From contig NZ_KI519609.1 of NCBI RefSeq assembly GCF_000483485.1, positions 897,460 through 961,459 on the forward strand: a stretch of 64,000 bases of DNA, in the 5' to 3' direction. How positions within the stretch are numbered: position 1 is the stretch's first letter; the number at the start of each line of letters is the position of its first letter. Both the position numbers and the translations under genes were made by a program. The DNA is from Thiomicrorhabdus chilensis DSM 12352. GTDB lineage: Bacteria; Pseudomonadota; Gammaproteobacteria; Thiomicrospirales; Thiomicrospiraceae. This document shows, piece by piece, positions 1-8,748 of this stretch. Below the pieces are notes generated by a model that did not search any database, was not told the origin of the DNA, and saw only the letters and a list, made by a program, of their open reading frames with translations.

Positions 1-720
1 AATCGGTGAGACCGTCTCAGCAGGAACGTGTTGGATTGTCCCTTGAGCTGGGCATAGCCAGGCACCCTTTGCACCCCAGGTGCAGATAAGGTGGCTGTTA
101 GGTAACTTAGACTGCATGGCTTTTAATAAACTTTCACCATTGTCATGGCCTTTGGCTGTGGCATAGTGATGAGAGAATAAAATCAGGTTCGCTTGCGGTA
201 GCAGCTCTTCGATCTCTTCTCGTGGTTTTTCAACCTCTAATGAGACGGGTTGATGGGTGAGAAAGGTCTTGGCTATGTTAAACATTCCTTTCAAGTTAGC
301 GATGTTGCGGCCTTCAAAATGGAGCCAATCGTATTCTTCGATTTCAATTTTGGCGAAATGGTCAAAACTCAATTCGGGAAGATCGCGATAGTGAACGATC
401 GCTCGATTGCCATTTTGGGCGTTTAGGTTGATATAGGAGCAGGGGGTGCGTCCTTTGATAAAACGTTGTATGTGGTCAACGTTGATGTTTCGTTCTTTGA
501 GTCCGCTGATCAGTTGCTTGGCTTCGCTATCCCCACCGGTGGTGGTGCAGATGGCGGTATCGTGTCCAAGTTGGGACAATACATAAAGCGTGTTGCTGAC
601 ATTTCCACCGATTTGAGTGTAACGTTCACTGGCACGCAACTCCTCGTCGTCGTGCGGGGCGTGCGGAACTTTTAATACGGTGTCTAAAACGGCGTTTCCA
701 ATTCCTAATATTTTAGCCAT
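1..720 (-). CDS. PfkB-family carbohydrate kinase, C-terminus cut by window edge
   Basis: Open reading frame read on the minus strand from ATG at 720 to the window edge, 240 codons with no stop. The start reads MAKILGIGNAVLDTV, the N-terminal glycine-rich opening of ribokinase/PfkB sugar kinases, followed by the typical IGGNVSNTLYVLSQLG segment (substrate-side GGN motif). The last visible residues (WGAKGAWL, then VPAETVSP) match the strand that precedes the family's GAGD catalytic anion-hole motif, which lies outside the window. The family phosphorylates sugars or nucleosides with ATP in the cytosol; the substrate cannot be told from this part. Nothing links it to the flagellar genes; it diverges from fnr across a 490-bp AT-rich gap. 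Confidence 0.85.
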   Translation of the reverse strand, partial: MAKILGIGNAVLDTVLKVPHAPHDDEELRASERYTQIGGNVSNTLYVLSQLGHDTAICTTTGGDSEAKQLISGLKERNINVDHIQRFIKGRTPCSYINLNAQNGNRAIVHYRDLPELSFDHFAKIEIEEYDWLHFEGRNIANLKGMFNIAKTFLTHQPVSLEVEKPREEIEELLPQANLILFSHHYATAKGHDNGESLLKAMQSKLPNSHLICTWGAKGAWLCPAQGTIQHVPAETVSPI

Positions 721-973
721 GGGGACCTTTATATGATTCAGTATGGATTGTTCGGGTTGGACAAGATTTTAGCATAGCTTGCCTCTGCGCTAGGAATTTC
801 GTTTGTCAAGCAAGGCGCGGTGAATAAATTTATTAAAAAACTTGACATGGCAATATGTCGCTTTATTTTTTTATTCTATAATTTTTATCTACAATTGATT
901 GTAACTTGTTGTTTTATATTGACTATAAGGTGTCCTTTTAAGTCTATTTGATTCCATTAATAAGGTCTGTGTA

Positions 974-1008
974 TTATCCACAAAAGCTGTGGATAACTTT
1001 GTGAGTAA
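974..1008. promoter_or_regulatory. Cluster of DnaA boxes
   Basis: TTATCCACA at 974-982 is a perfect consensus DnaA box. A second perfect copy lies in the opposite orientation at 988-996 (TGTGGATAA), 5 bp away, and a third, imperfect copy (TGTGAGTAA) is at 1000-1008. Two exact 9-mers this close are unlikely by chance. The boxes sit in the divergent gap between the PfkB kinase and fnr. Possible roles are DnaA control of transcription, titration of DnaA, or part of an origin; sequence alone does not decide. Confidence 0.6.
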
Positions 1009-1170
1009 TCTTCTAAAAAACAACTTAAGTGCTTTAAAATAGCCGTAAAATATTAAATTGCTTAAAAATTAAACAGTAAGCTTTTTTAGGTAAATAATCA
1101 GAATTATTTATTTACAAATAAGTAAGAAAAAAATAAAAAAATCATCTCAAGGATGAAAAAAAATTAAAAA
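1009..1170. other. Very AT-rich stretch beside the DnaA boxes
   Basis: About 160 bp made almost only of A and T runs, directly next to the DnaA boxes and ending about 40 bp before the fnr start. It has no coding potential that I can see. It would melt easily, so it could be an unwinding element or simply an upstream promoter region for fnr. The rest of the 721-1212 gap shows no convincing sigma-70 promoter. Confidence 0.4.
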
Positions 1171-1212
1171 GCGCTACAATCAACCTTATGCATCTACCTT
1201 AGAGCGAAAATT

Positions 1213-1962
1213 ATGGCAGAGATCAAAACCGCATTTAACGCAAGTTGTCAGAACTGCGGATTGCAAAAGATTTGTTTCCCGACTGGATTGACTCAAAATG
1301 AGATGAATCAGTTGGATGACATAGTCAATAGAAAAGCGCCATTGCAAAAAAACCAGATGTTGTTTTCAGCAGGTGATAAATTTGTTTCACTTTATGCCAT
1401 CCGCGCCGGTGGCGTTAAAGTCTATTCTTTTTCCGACGGTGGAGAGGAGATCATTCATGGTTTCTATTTGCCTGGTGATGTAATCGGTATTGATGCTTTG
1501 GCTTCCAGGGTGCACATGTTTAATGCCATGGCCTTGGATGTGACCAGTGTTTGTGCCGTGCCGTTCAATGAGTTGAATGATTTGTCCACCAAAATTCCGC
1601 ATTTGACTCAACAGGTACTCAATATTATGAGTAAGGAGGTCGTGGAAGGGCGACTGCATTCTGAATTGCTGACTAAAAAAAATGCCGATCAACGGATTGC
1701 GCAGTTCATTTGGAGCATGGCGGAACGCTTTAAAAGCCGTGGCTATCACTACCTTGAGTTTCGTTTGAGTGTGTTGCATCGCGATGTAGCCACTTATTTG
1801 GGATTAACACCTGAAACCGTCTCGCGTATTTTGGCTAAGTTGCACCAAGAGAAGGTGGTGACTTGGAAAAAGAAAGAGGTTCACATTCACGACGAAAATG
1901 CATTGAGATCTCTGGCCGGTAATCATTTTTGTGATTCCCACTCGTGCGCAAAAGTTGTATAG
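1213..1962 (+). CDS. fnr: FNR/Anr-type oxygen-sensing transcription regulator
   Basis: Crp/Fnr-family regulator of 249 residues, the usual length for FNR. The N-terminus carries the iron-sulfur ligand pattern C12-x2-C15-x5-C21 and the fourth cysteine is C114, matching the four [4Fe-4S] ligands of E. coli FNR. A cyclic-nucleotide-binding-like barrel covers roughly residues 30-150. The C-terminal helix-turn-helix contains ETVSR (201-205), the E-x-x-S-R recognition signature that reads TTGAT half-sites. It is expected to switch genes between aerobic and anaerobic states in the cytosol. It stands alone, with a long AT-rich leader upstream and the Pal-like gene 60 bp downstream. No full TTGAT-N4-ATCAA site was found upstream, so autoregulation is not supported. 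Confidence 0.95.
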   Translation: MAEIKTAFNASCQNCGLQKICFPTGLTQNEMNQLDDIVNRKAPLQKNQMLFSAGDKFVSLYAIRAGGVKVYSFSDGGEEIIHGFYLPGDVIGIDALASRVHMFNAMALDVTSVCAVPFNELNDLSTKIPHLTQQVLNIMSKEVVEGRLHSELLTKKNADQRIAQFIWSMAERFKSRGYHYLEFRLSVLHRDVATYLGLTPETVSRILAKLHQEKVVTWKKKEVHIHDENALRSLAGNHFCDSHSCAKVV

Positions 1963-2023
1963 TTATTCATAAATGTTGGGCATGCCCTATTTAAATAGTT
2001 TTTATAAAGAAATGGAAGGTAAT

Positions 2024-2545
2024 ATGAAATTTAGTAATTTGAAGGTTCTTTTTGCAGCTGGCTTCATGAGTTTGATGATGGTGGGGTGTAGCTCAACACC
2101 GACAACTGAAGAAGCAGATGAATCCGCGAGCCAAGAAGTCATGGACAAGACGGTAGTGGAAACGGCGGTAACAGAATCTACTTCTGATGCAACTGATTTA
2201 ACCGAGATGCAGGCAAAGTTGGCAGGCCTGGTTGTGCGTTTTGATTTCGATCGCTCTGAAGTAAAATCTGAATTTTATGATGTGATCAAAGCCAATGCCG
2301 ATTACATGATGGCGAACAGCTCGGCAAATGTCACCGTCAGTGGACATTGTGATGAGCGCGGTACGCGTGAATATAACCTGGCTTTGGGTGAGCGTCGTGC
2401 GAATGCGGTTAAGAGCGCCTTGATTGCTGAAGGCGTGAGCGCAGACCGTATCACTGTCATCAGCTTTGGTGAAGACAAGCCGGTTTCAGAAGCGCATAAT
2501 GAAGAAGCCTGGTCTGCCAACCGACGCGCTGAATTTTCATATTAA
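2024..2545 (+). CDS. pal: Peptidoglycan-associated lipoprotein (OmpA-like), Pal family
   Basis: Start placed at ATG 2024 because a GGAAGG ribosome site lies just upstream and this start gives a clean lipoprotein signal ending in MMVGC, with Cys22 as the lipidated residue. An in-frame start 51 bp upstream would bury that signal. The mature part has a low-complexity acidic linker (residues 25-65) and a C-terminal OmpA-like domain (about 70-173) containing VSGHCDERGTREYN and LGERRANAVK, the peptidoglycan-binding signature. The family anchors the outer membrane to the cell wall. No tol genes are adjacent, so it could be Pal or another OmpA-like lipoprotein. A strong terminator follows. Confidence 0.85.
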   Translation: MKFSNLKVLFAAGFMSLMMVGCSSTPTTEEADESASQEVMDKTVVETAVTESTSDATDLTEMQAKLAGLVVRFDFDRSEVKSEFYDVIKANADYMMANSSANVTVSGHCDERGTREYNLALGERRANAVKSALIAEGVSADRITVISFGEDKPVSEAHNEEAWSANRRAEFSY

Positions 2546-2573
2546 TTCATTGCGTTAATTCGGTTTCTAAGAG

Positions 2574-2608
2574 AGCCTTCCCGGCCTGAAAGTTGGGAAG
2601 GCTTTTTT
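2574..2608 (+). terminator. Rho-independent terminator after pal
   Basis: Nine-bp perfect stem AGCCTTCCC (2574-2582) / GGGAAGGCT (2595-2603), 12-nt loop, followed by a run of T. Confidence 0.9.
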
Positions 2609-2644
2609 GTTTATAGTGTTTATATCCCAAGAGTAAAAGTGTTT

Positions 2645-5281
2645 ATGAGTTCAGTCACCCCTAGCATCCATTATTTATCCGACTATACACCGCCAGTCTT
2701 TGATATAGAGTCTGTGTATTTGGAGTTTGAGTTGAATCCGTCACATACCAAGGTGACGAATACTATGCAGGTGCGTTGTATTCAGTCTGGACAGCCACTG
2801 GTTTTGGATGGCGAACAATTGGATTTAAAACAAGTGTTGCTGGATGGAGAAGATGTGACCGAAGACTGCCTGCTAACAGGCGAATCCCTGAGTTTGCACG
2901 TATCTAAGCCTCAGTTTGAATTGAAAATCGTAACCCAGATCGCACCGCAGTCAAACACCTCTTTGGAAGGCTTGTACCGTACCAGTGGTAATTATTGCAC
3001 CCAGTGTGAAGCGGAAGGCTTCAGAAAGATTACCTTTTTCTTGGATAGACCGGATGTTCTGAGTTTTTTTACCACCAAAATCGTGGCAGACAAGCAGGAT
3101 AATGCGGTTTTGTTGTCTAACGGTAATCTGATTGAAACCGGAGAGCTTGCTGATAACCGTCACTATGCCATTTGGGAAGACCCTTACCGAAAGCCAAGTT
3201 ACTTGTTTGCACTGGTCGCTGGAAACCTCAAGCACATAGAAGACCATTACATCACGGCAGATGGTCGCAAGGTTGCCTTGCGCATTTATGTTGAGCCTCA
3301 GAATCTGGACAAATGCCAGCATGCCATGGATTCCTTGAAGCGTTCGATGAAATGGGATGAAGAGCGTTTCGGTTTGATTTACGACTTGGATATCTACATG
3401 ATTGTGGCGGTAGACGACTTTAATATGGGGGCTATGGAGAATAAGGGGTTGAATGTGTTCAACTCCAAGTTCGTTTTGGCAAAACCCGACACCGCTACTG
3501 ATGTTGATTATGAAGGTATTGAAGCGGTCATAGGCCATGAGTATTTTCATAACTGGACCGGTAACCGAGTTACTTGTCGCGATTGGTTTCAGTTGACGTT
3601 GAAAGAGGGTTTGACGGTATTTAGGGATCAGGAGTTTACCGCTGACATGTTGTCGCCGGCGGTCAAACGAATTGAAGATGTGAAGCGTTTAAGAAACAAT
3701 CAATTTCCGGAAGATTCTGGCCCCATGGCGCATCCGATTCAGCCCCAGTCTTATATCGAAATGAACAACTTCTATACCATGACCGTTTATGAGAAAGGGG
3801 CGGAGGTCGTGAGGTTGTACCATACCTTACTGGGTGAAACGGGCTTCCAAAAAGGCATGAAGCTCTATTTTGAACGACATGACGGTCAGGCCGTAACGGT
3901 CGAGGATTTCAGAAACGCCATGGCCGATGCTAATCAGGTCGATTTGTCACAGATGCATCATTGGTACATTCAGTCCGGTACGCCTACTCTAGAAGTCAAA
4001 GGGCATTACGATCCGTTTGCGCAGACTTACACCTTGCACTGTCAGCAGTCGCTGCCTGATCAAGCGGTTGCTTTTCAACCCTTGTTGATTCCGATTAAAG
4101 TTGGTTTGTTGTCCAAGGAGGGTAAAGAACTGACTCTAAAGGTGGCTGAATCTACGCAGGTGGAGATGAACACTCAGCAGACGCAGGCGTTGCTGTGGAT
4201 GCAAGAGGGCTCTCAATCCTTTACCTTTGAAAATGTTCCGGAACCCCCCACGCCTTCTCTTTTACGAGGGTTTTCCGCCCCGGTGCACCTTCAGTATGAT
4301 TATGCCGACCAGGATTTAAGTTTGTTAAGTCGGGCGGACAGCGATTCCTTTGTGCGCTGGGAGTCATTCCAAACCCTGGCGTTGAATGAGATTAAACGCA
4401 ATATCAAACGTCATGAGAAAGACCAGCCTTTAGAGCTTTCCACGGCTTTAATTGAGGCGTTTGGCAGTGTTTTATTGGATTCCGAAGCAGATCCTGCTCT
4501 CATTGCCTTAACGATTAGCATGCCTGATTTAACCTATATTGGTGAACAGTTTGAGGTGATCAATGTCGATGCCGTATATGAGGTTCAGCGTTGGTTGAGA
4601 GCGCAATTGGCTCTAACCTATCAGTCTGAATTGCAGGAAATGTACGGCAAGCTGGCAGGTGTTCAGCAGGCATACCGTTACCATAAAACCGATATCGCGC
4701 AACGCATGCTTAAGAATGTCTGTTTGCGCTATTTGATGTTGTTGGAATCGCAGTTTGAACTGGGTCAGCAGCAGTTTCAGTCGCAGCAGAATATGACGGA
4801 TGTATTGGCCGCATTGGAGACAATCGCTCATACCGATCATGCGCAAAGAGATGGGTGTTTGCAATCCTTTTACGAGACTTGGCAGCATGATCCCTTGGTG
4901 TTGGACAAATGGTTCGCGTTGCAGTCGGGTTCTCATCATCTTCACGCACTTGAACATGTTCAGGCATTGGTTGAACATAAGGATTTCAAATATGAAAACC
5001 CAAATCGGGTTCGCAGTGTGCTTGGGGTGTTCGGACGTGTAAATTTACTGGGGTTCCATCGTGCAGATGGCAGGGGCTATGAGTTTTTAGCAAACCAGGT
5101 GATTAAACTTGATGGCATTAACCCTCAAGTGGCGGCGAGAATTGTGGCTCCATTTACCCATTGGCAACGTTACGATCAACAGCGCCAAGCATTTATGAAA
5201 TCCGCTTTGCAAAAAATATTGTCGGTAGACAGCCTATCTAAAGATGTCTATGAGATTGTTTCCAAGTCATTGGCAGAGTAA
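2645..5281 (+). CDS. pepN: Aminopeptidase N (M1 metallopeptidase)
   Basis: Cytosolic zinc aminopeptidase of about 878 residues, close to the 870 of E. coli PepN. The exopeptidase motif GAMEN is at residues 262-266, and the zinc site HEYFH (298-302) is followed by the third ligand in the KEGLTVFRDQEF segment (Glu321). The long C-terminal helical domain typical of the bacterial PepN type fills the rest. It removes N-terminal residues from peptides during protein turnover. Start: ATG 2645 is preferred; an in-frame GTG at 2639 is also possible, with AAGAG at 2629 serving either. It stands after the pal terminator and is followed within 45 bp by the LpoA-like gene, perhaps co-transcribed. Codon use and composition match the neighbours. 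Confidence 0.95.
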   Translation: MSSVTPSIHYLSDYTPPVFDIESVYLEFELNPSHTKVTNTMQVRCIQSGQPLVLDGEQLDLKQVLLDGEDVTEDCLLTGESLSLHVSKPQFELKIVTQIAPQSNTSLEGLYRTSGNYCTQCEAEGFRKITFFLDRPDVLSFFTTKIVADKQDNAVLLSNGNLIETGELADNRHYAIWEDPYRKPSYLFALVAGNLKHIEDHYITADGRKVALRIYVEPQNLDKCQHAMDSLKRSMKWDEERFGLIYDLDIYMIVAVDDFNMGAMENKGLNVFNSKFVLAKPDTATDVDYEGIEAVIGHEYFHNWTGNRVTCRDWFQLTLKEGLTVFRDQEFTADMLSPAVKRIEDVKRLRNNQFPEDSGPMAHPIQPQSYIEMNNFYTMTVYEKGAEVVRLYHTLLGETGFQKGMKLYFERHDGQAVTVEDFRNAMADANQVDLSQMHHWYIQSGTPTLEVKGHYDPFAQTYTLHCQQSLPDQAVAFQPLLIPIKVGLLSKEGKELTLKVAESTQVEMNTQQTQALLWMQEGSQSFTFENVPEPPTPSLLRGFSAPVHLQYDYADQDLSLLSRADSDSFVRWESFQTLALNEIKRNIKRHEKDQPLELSTALIEAFGSVLLDSEADPALIALTISMPDLTYIGEQFEVINVDAVYEVQRWLRAQLALTYQSELQEMYGKLAGVQQAYRYHKTDIAQRMLKNVCLRYLMLLESQFELGQQQFQSQQNMTDVLAALETIAHTDHAQRDGCLQSFYETWQHDPLVLDKWFALQSGSHHLHALEHVQALVEHKDFKYENPNRVRSVLGVFGRVNLLGFHRADGRGYEFLANQVIKLDGINPQVAARIVAPFTHWQRYDQQRQAFMKSALQKILSVDSLSKDVYEIVSKSLAE

Positions 5282-5323
5282 GCTAAATGGCAGGTAACAA
5301 TTGCTTGAATGGTGAGGGTTGAG

Positions 5324-6691
5324 ATGACGCGAAGGGGCAGATTGGCTTATAAAATTGGCTTTTGTCTATTTTTGGGGAGTTTTTATCCGGTGGCAAGCCT
5401 TGCCGTGCAACCCGGCTCCGATCCGGTGGGGTTGGAAAAGCAGATTCAGCAAATCGATCAGGAAATTGTATTGTTGCGTGCCGAACTCGCTAAAAGCAAC
5501 GGAAATCAGCGCGCGTTATCCCAATACCTAGAGCAATTGCAAGCGATGGATCTATTGCCGGGTTTTCAAGCCCGGTTTGAAAACCTAAAAGCGGCGGCCT
5601 CTCAAGAGCAAGCCATGCAGGTGTCGGATTCCTATGAACAGTCTTTTAAGTTGCCGGATGCGCAAAGCAATGTGATTGTGCTGTTGCCCTTAAGTGGTCA
5701 ATATGCTGCAGCGGGTGAAGCCATTTTGACCGCACTAAAGCTTCACTGGCCTTACCAAAAACCGTTTGTTGTGCTGGACAGTGCTATTTATGAGCAGATG
5801 TTCGAGCTCTGGGAGTTGGTCAAACTGTATTCACCGGATTTCATTATCGGTCCTTTGGATAAGCGTAATGCGGTGGCGTGGCAGGCTCTGCATACGGGTA
5901 TTCCCACTCTTTACCTAAATCAATTGGCACAGTTCAGCGCCTCGGAAAAGGGATTGGCCCCCAATAAAGAGAAAGGCTTGCAACAGTTGGCAAGCTTTAT
6001 TCAGCAAACCGGTTTGCAGCATCTTTTGATATTGGCTAAAGAGAATGAAGGGGCCAGAAAATTGGCGTTTGAATTTGAGCAGGCCTGGTTGAAATCCGAC
6101 GCGTTTATGCATTTTCAGGTCGCAGAGGTCGGCGAATCGGTAGACCAATCTTTGCAAGATGCGTTGAATGTGACCCGATCCCGCTCTCGTAAGAACTGGC
6201 TGCAAAGAAACCTGCAGAGCGATCTGGAATTTGAGCCGCGTGCCCGGCAAGATATTGATGCGATTGTGCATTTTTTGCAGGTAGACGATGCCGTTCAAAT
6301 CAAACCTTTAATCAATTTTTATCACCTTAATTCGAGTATGAGCCTGTGGTACCCCTCAGTGTATCCAAGCCGCTCCGAACTCCTGTCCTTGCTGCCTTCC
6401 TGGCAACAAACCTATGCGTTTATCCCGCCTTATCTCACCCTTGCCGAAGAAGAAAATGATGTCGAAAACAGTCTCTATGGAAAAAATGGCCTATTTTATG
6501 CTTTAGGTCAATTGGTGGCAGAAACTGTGAATAATTCGCTTGTTTTAAAAGCGCGTCAGCATCTTGCCTATTCGCAAGCGGGCGAATTAGTAAGTGATCA
6601 CCAAGCCGAATTGCAGTTATTGCCCAGTGTGTATTGGTTAGACGACAAACAGTTACAACCAGTCGAAGCCTATCAGTTCTATTTTCAATGA
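5324..6691 (+). CDS. LpoA/LppC-like penicillin-binding protein activator, short form
   Basis: 455-residue exported protein whose C-terminal two thirds resemble the periplasmic-binding-like domain of LpoA, the activator of PBP1A: NVIVLLPLSGQYAAAGEAI near residue 115, then PDFIIGPLDKRNAVAW and TLYLNQL. ATG 5324 is chosen over upstream GTG/ATG codons because GAGGG sits at a good distance. The N-terminus is a signal peptide ending near VASLA, and there is no lipobox cysteine at the cleavage site, unlike LpoA, which is a lipoprotein. The N-terminal TPR domain of E. coli LpoA (678 residues) appears to be replaced by a short coiled coil (QQIDQEIVLLRAEL). It may therefore be soluble in the periplasm. 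Family assignment is good; the exact partner is inferred. Confidence 0.7.
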   Translation: MTRRGRLAYKIGFCLFLGSFYPVASLAVQPGSDPVGLEKQIQQIDQEIVLLRAELAKSNGNQRALSQYLEQLQAMDLLPGFQARFENLKAAASQEQAMQVSDSYEQSFKLPDAQSNVIVLLPLSGQYAAAGEAILTALKLHWPYQKPFVVLDSAIYEQMFELWELVKLYSPDFIIGPLDKRNAVAWQALHTGIPTLYLNQLAQFSASEKGLAPNKEKGLQQLASFIQQTGLQHLLILAKENEGARKLAFEFEQAWLKSDAFMHFQVAEVGESVDQSLQDALNVTRSRSRKNWLQRNLQSDLEFEPRARQDIDAIVHFLQVDDAVQIKPLINFYHLNSSMSLWYPSVYPSRSELLSLLPSWQQTYAFIPPYLTLAEEENDVENSLYGKNGLFYALGQLVAETVNNSLVLKARQHLAYSQAGELVSDHQAELQLLPSVYWLDDKQLQPVEAYQFYFQ

Positions 6692-6781
6692 GTGCTCACC
6701 TTGTGTAGGCACCGTCCTGAAAGCTGGACTTGATGTGCTGGATAGGGTTTTTCCCATAATGAAATAGAAAAGGAAAAGTTT

Positions 6782-7849
6782 GTGGCATCAGTGGATGAAA
6801 CTTTCGATCCTAATGATCTTGACAGTATTGATGCGCTCCTAGATGAAGCGGAACAAGAGGTGAGTGAAGGCCTTGGTGAAGACGCTTTGCCGGACGAAAA
6901 GGAGCAGAAGGTTGATGTCGTGGACGAACAGATTGATGAGCCTGAATTAGAGGCTGAGACAAAGTCTGTTGCCGACGATGAACCCCTTATTGATCTTGAT
7001 GACGTTGTTGACGAACCCGCAAGACCCTCGGTTGCCGAGGAGGCACCAGTTAAAAGGGTACAGGATTCAGATCCCGATCCGGATGATTTCCTTTCAAAAA
7101 GATCGGCAGCAAAAAAACAATCTAAAAATGGATTATCGGCGGCAGAAATGGATGCAATAAAGAAACTTATTATTATTTTTGGTTCGACACTCATTGTATT
7201 GGCATTGATCGCAATCAGTATCGGAATTTGGGGCGCTATCTCCGCATCCAGTGGTTTGGATGACGAAACTCATACTATGATCGAAGACATCAAGGCGGGC
7301 ACCGAGCGCAACACCTTGGCAAATAGTTCGAGTAGTAAGACGATGCAGTCGATTGAAAAGAAAATGGATGCATTAAGTTTCCAAATCGAGCAATTGACTG
7401 CGGACATTACCGCTTTGGATAAACCAGCCAGTGTTCCATCTGTCGCAGGGACGACTAATTCAGGAAATGTTCCCGGAGGGGCGAATAACACAGCGGCTCC
7501 GCAGGCACAAAAGCCCGTGCAACCAGTCGCTGCGCAAGTGGCTCCGGTTGTGCAAGCTCCGGTTGCCACCAATCCGGTGGTTACCGATAAGCTCAATTCG
7601 ATTTATTCCAAGATGAGCCGGGCCCAAAAACGCATCGATGAGGTGAATAAACGTGTGAAACAGCTTCAGGGACAATACAGCAAGGTATTGCACTCCATCA
7701 AGCTGGTTGAAAAGCAGATGATCGATCAACAGGTTAAAGCACCCAAAGCGGAAGACAAGGCCAAACCGGCGGCAAAAGCCCCAGGTTATCAATATTCAGC
7801 CCCTTATGGCGAGATGTATGATCAGGCCAATCCTGACTCATATCCTTAA
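6782..7849 (+). CDS. Unknown single-pass membrane protein with acidic N-terminus and coiled coils
   Basis: 355 residues, GTG start preceded by AAAAGGAAAAG. I do not recognise the family. Residues 1-105 are strongly acidic (many D/E, poor in structure-forming residues) and should be cytosolic. One membrane segment lies at about 128-153 (IIIFGSTLIVLALIAISIG). After it come a predicted coiled coil (about 160-205), a Pro/Ala/Val-rich linker (215-265) and a second coiled coil (about 270-310, KRIDEVNKRVKQLQGQY), then a charged tail. It starts a run of four same-strand genes that includes flgP, so a role in the envelope part of the flagellar motor is plausible but not shown. It is not FlgO by any motif I can see. 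Confidence 0.75.
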   Translation: MASVDETFDPNDLDSIDALLDEAEQEVSEGLGEDALPDEKEQKVDVVDEQIDEPELEAETKSVADDEPLIDLDDVVDEPARPSVAEEAPVKRVQDSDPDPDDFLSKRSAAKKQSKNGLSAAEMDAIKKLIIIFGSTLIVLALIAISIGIWGAISASSGLDDETHTMIEDIKAGTERNTLANSSSSKTMQSIEKKMDALSFQIEQLTADITALDKPASVPSVAGTTNSGNVPGGANNTAAPQAQKPVQPVAAQVAPVVQAPVATNPVVTDKLNSIYSKMSRAQKRIDEVNKRVKQLQGQYSKVLHSIKLVEKQMIDQQVKAPKAEDKAKPAAKAPGYQYSAPYGEMYDQANPDSYP

Positions 7850-7874
7850 AATTTAAAAGTAAGAGGTCTGTGGG

Positions 7875-8129
7875 ATGAAGTTGTCAAAATACTTGAAAGG
7901 ATTGTTTCTCGTCGCTTTGTCCCCCGGGTTGGTTGCTTGCAGTATTTTCTCCGGAGGGCAATACCAGCTTCCGGATTATTATGAAACGAGTTTGATACCA
8001 CAGGATTACACTGTTGGGCAAACTTACAATTTAAAAGATTTACGATGCAGTCAGGTCAGCGGTATCTGTGATCGTCAGGATTATGTACAGCGTCGTCAAT
8101 ATGAAAAACCTTATTATTTGAGTAAGTAA
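7875..8129 (+). CDS. Small lipoprotein of unknown function, upstream of flgP
   Basis: 84 residues. The N-terminus is a lipoprotein signal ending LVAC, with Cys22 as the lipid-modified residue. The mature 62-residue part is rich in Tyr, Gln and Asp and carries two further cysteines (LRCSQVSGICDRQD) that could form a disulfide in the periplasm. Its stop overlaps the first in-frame ATG of the next reading frame, which suggests coupled translation with flgP. Vibrio and Campylobacter flagellar loci also place small lipoproteins or FlgQ next to flgP, but I see no motif that proves homology. It may be an accessory subunit of an outer-membrane flagellar disk. Confidence 0.75.
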   Translation: MKLSKYLKGLFLVALSPGLVACSIFSGGQYQLPDYYETSLIPQDYTVGQTYNLKDLRCSQVSGICDRQDYVQRRQYEKPYYLSK

Positions 8130-8140
8130 TGGAGAAAGTC

Positions 8141-8689
8141 ATGAAAAAACGCACCTTATTAATTGCGAGTATATTGGCATCGGCTTCCTTGGCAGGATGT
8201 TCAACACCCTCTTCAATGCAAGGTTCATCTCAAGCCCCTATGGTTGAGAGCAAGCCAAAGCCGACGCCACCGGCTGTGGTCTATAGAAAGCCAGAGCGCA
8301 TTAAAATAAACGGCATCGGTTATGGTGCGGAAAGCACGTTTGCAGCCTATACTCCGGGTCAGCGACGTTTGATGGCGATTAGAGCCTCAAAGCTGGATGC
8401 TTACCGAGCTTTGGCCGAACAGTTATACGGCATTAAAATTGACAGTAATACCGCCATCTCTACTTTGACGGCAAAAAATGACAGTTTTCGTGCCCGTGTG
8501 AATGCGGTTGTGCGTGGTGCCCGTGTTGTCAGCGTGACGCCTATGGCCGATCAAAACTATGAGACTGTGCTTGAAGTTTACGTTGATAAGAGCTTTTTTG
8601 AAGATGCCTTCATTTACAGTTCATCTTCCGCAGCGGCGATGACACCGAGTGAAGCCTGTGTAAATTGTTATGAAGCTGGCACTTATTGA
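8141..8689 (+). CDS. flgP: Flagellar outer-membrane lipoprotein FlgP (LPP20 family)
   Basis: 182-residue lipoprotein. The start at ATG 8141 has GGAG six bases upstream and yields a standard signal ending SLAGC; an ATG 12 bp earlier overlaps the previous stop and is less likely. The mature domain (about 45-160) shows the LPP20/FlgP pattern GYG-AE...RRLMAIRASKLDAYRALAEQLYG followed by VRGARVVSVTPMADQNYETVLEVYVDKSFF. FlgP forms a disk around the motor at the outer membrane in Vibrio and Campylobacter and is needed for motility there. Presence of flgT 4 kb downstream supports an H-ring/disk-type motor. Three cysteines, one lipidated and two in the tail motif ACVNC, may pair or bind metal, which is a local peculiarity. 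Confidence 0.85.
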   Translation: MKKRTLLIASILASASLAGCSTPSSMQGSSQAPMVESKPKPTPPAVVYRKPERIKINGIGYGAESTFAAYTPGQRRLMAIRASKLDAYRALAEQLYGIKIDSNTAISTLTAKNDSFRARVNAVVRGARVVSVTPMADQNYETVLEVYVDKSFFEDAFIYSSSSAAAMTPSEACVNCYEAGTY

Positions 8690-8748
8690 TTCTTGTGCGT
8701 TAAGCCCAAAGGAGTCTGATTCGGTTTTATTGGTTGGGAGTGTGGTGC

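Noticed and set aside
466-675. Open frame on the plus strand inside the first gene
   Set aside because: It is antisense to a well-conserved PfkB kinase on the minus strand and has no ribosome site or recognisable product.
842-882. TTGACA (842) and TATAAT (877) upstream of fnr
   Set aside because: The spacer is 29 bp, far from 16-18; neither box has a proper partner.
1028-1055. GCCGTAAA as a sigma-28 -10 element upstream of fnr
   Set aside because: No TAAA at a 14-16-bp distance, and fnr is not a flagellar gene.
7270-7596. Cysteine- and alanine-rich reverse-strand frame
   Set aside because: Shadow of the coding strand; composition is typical of an antisense frame.
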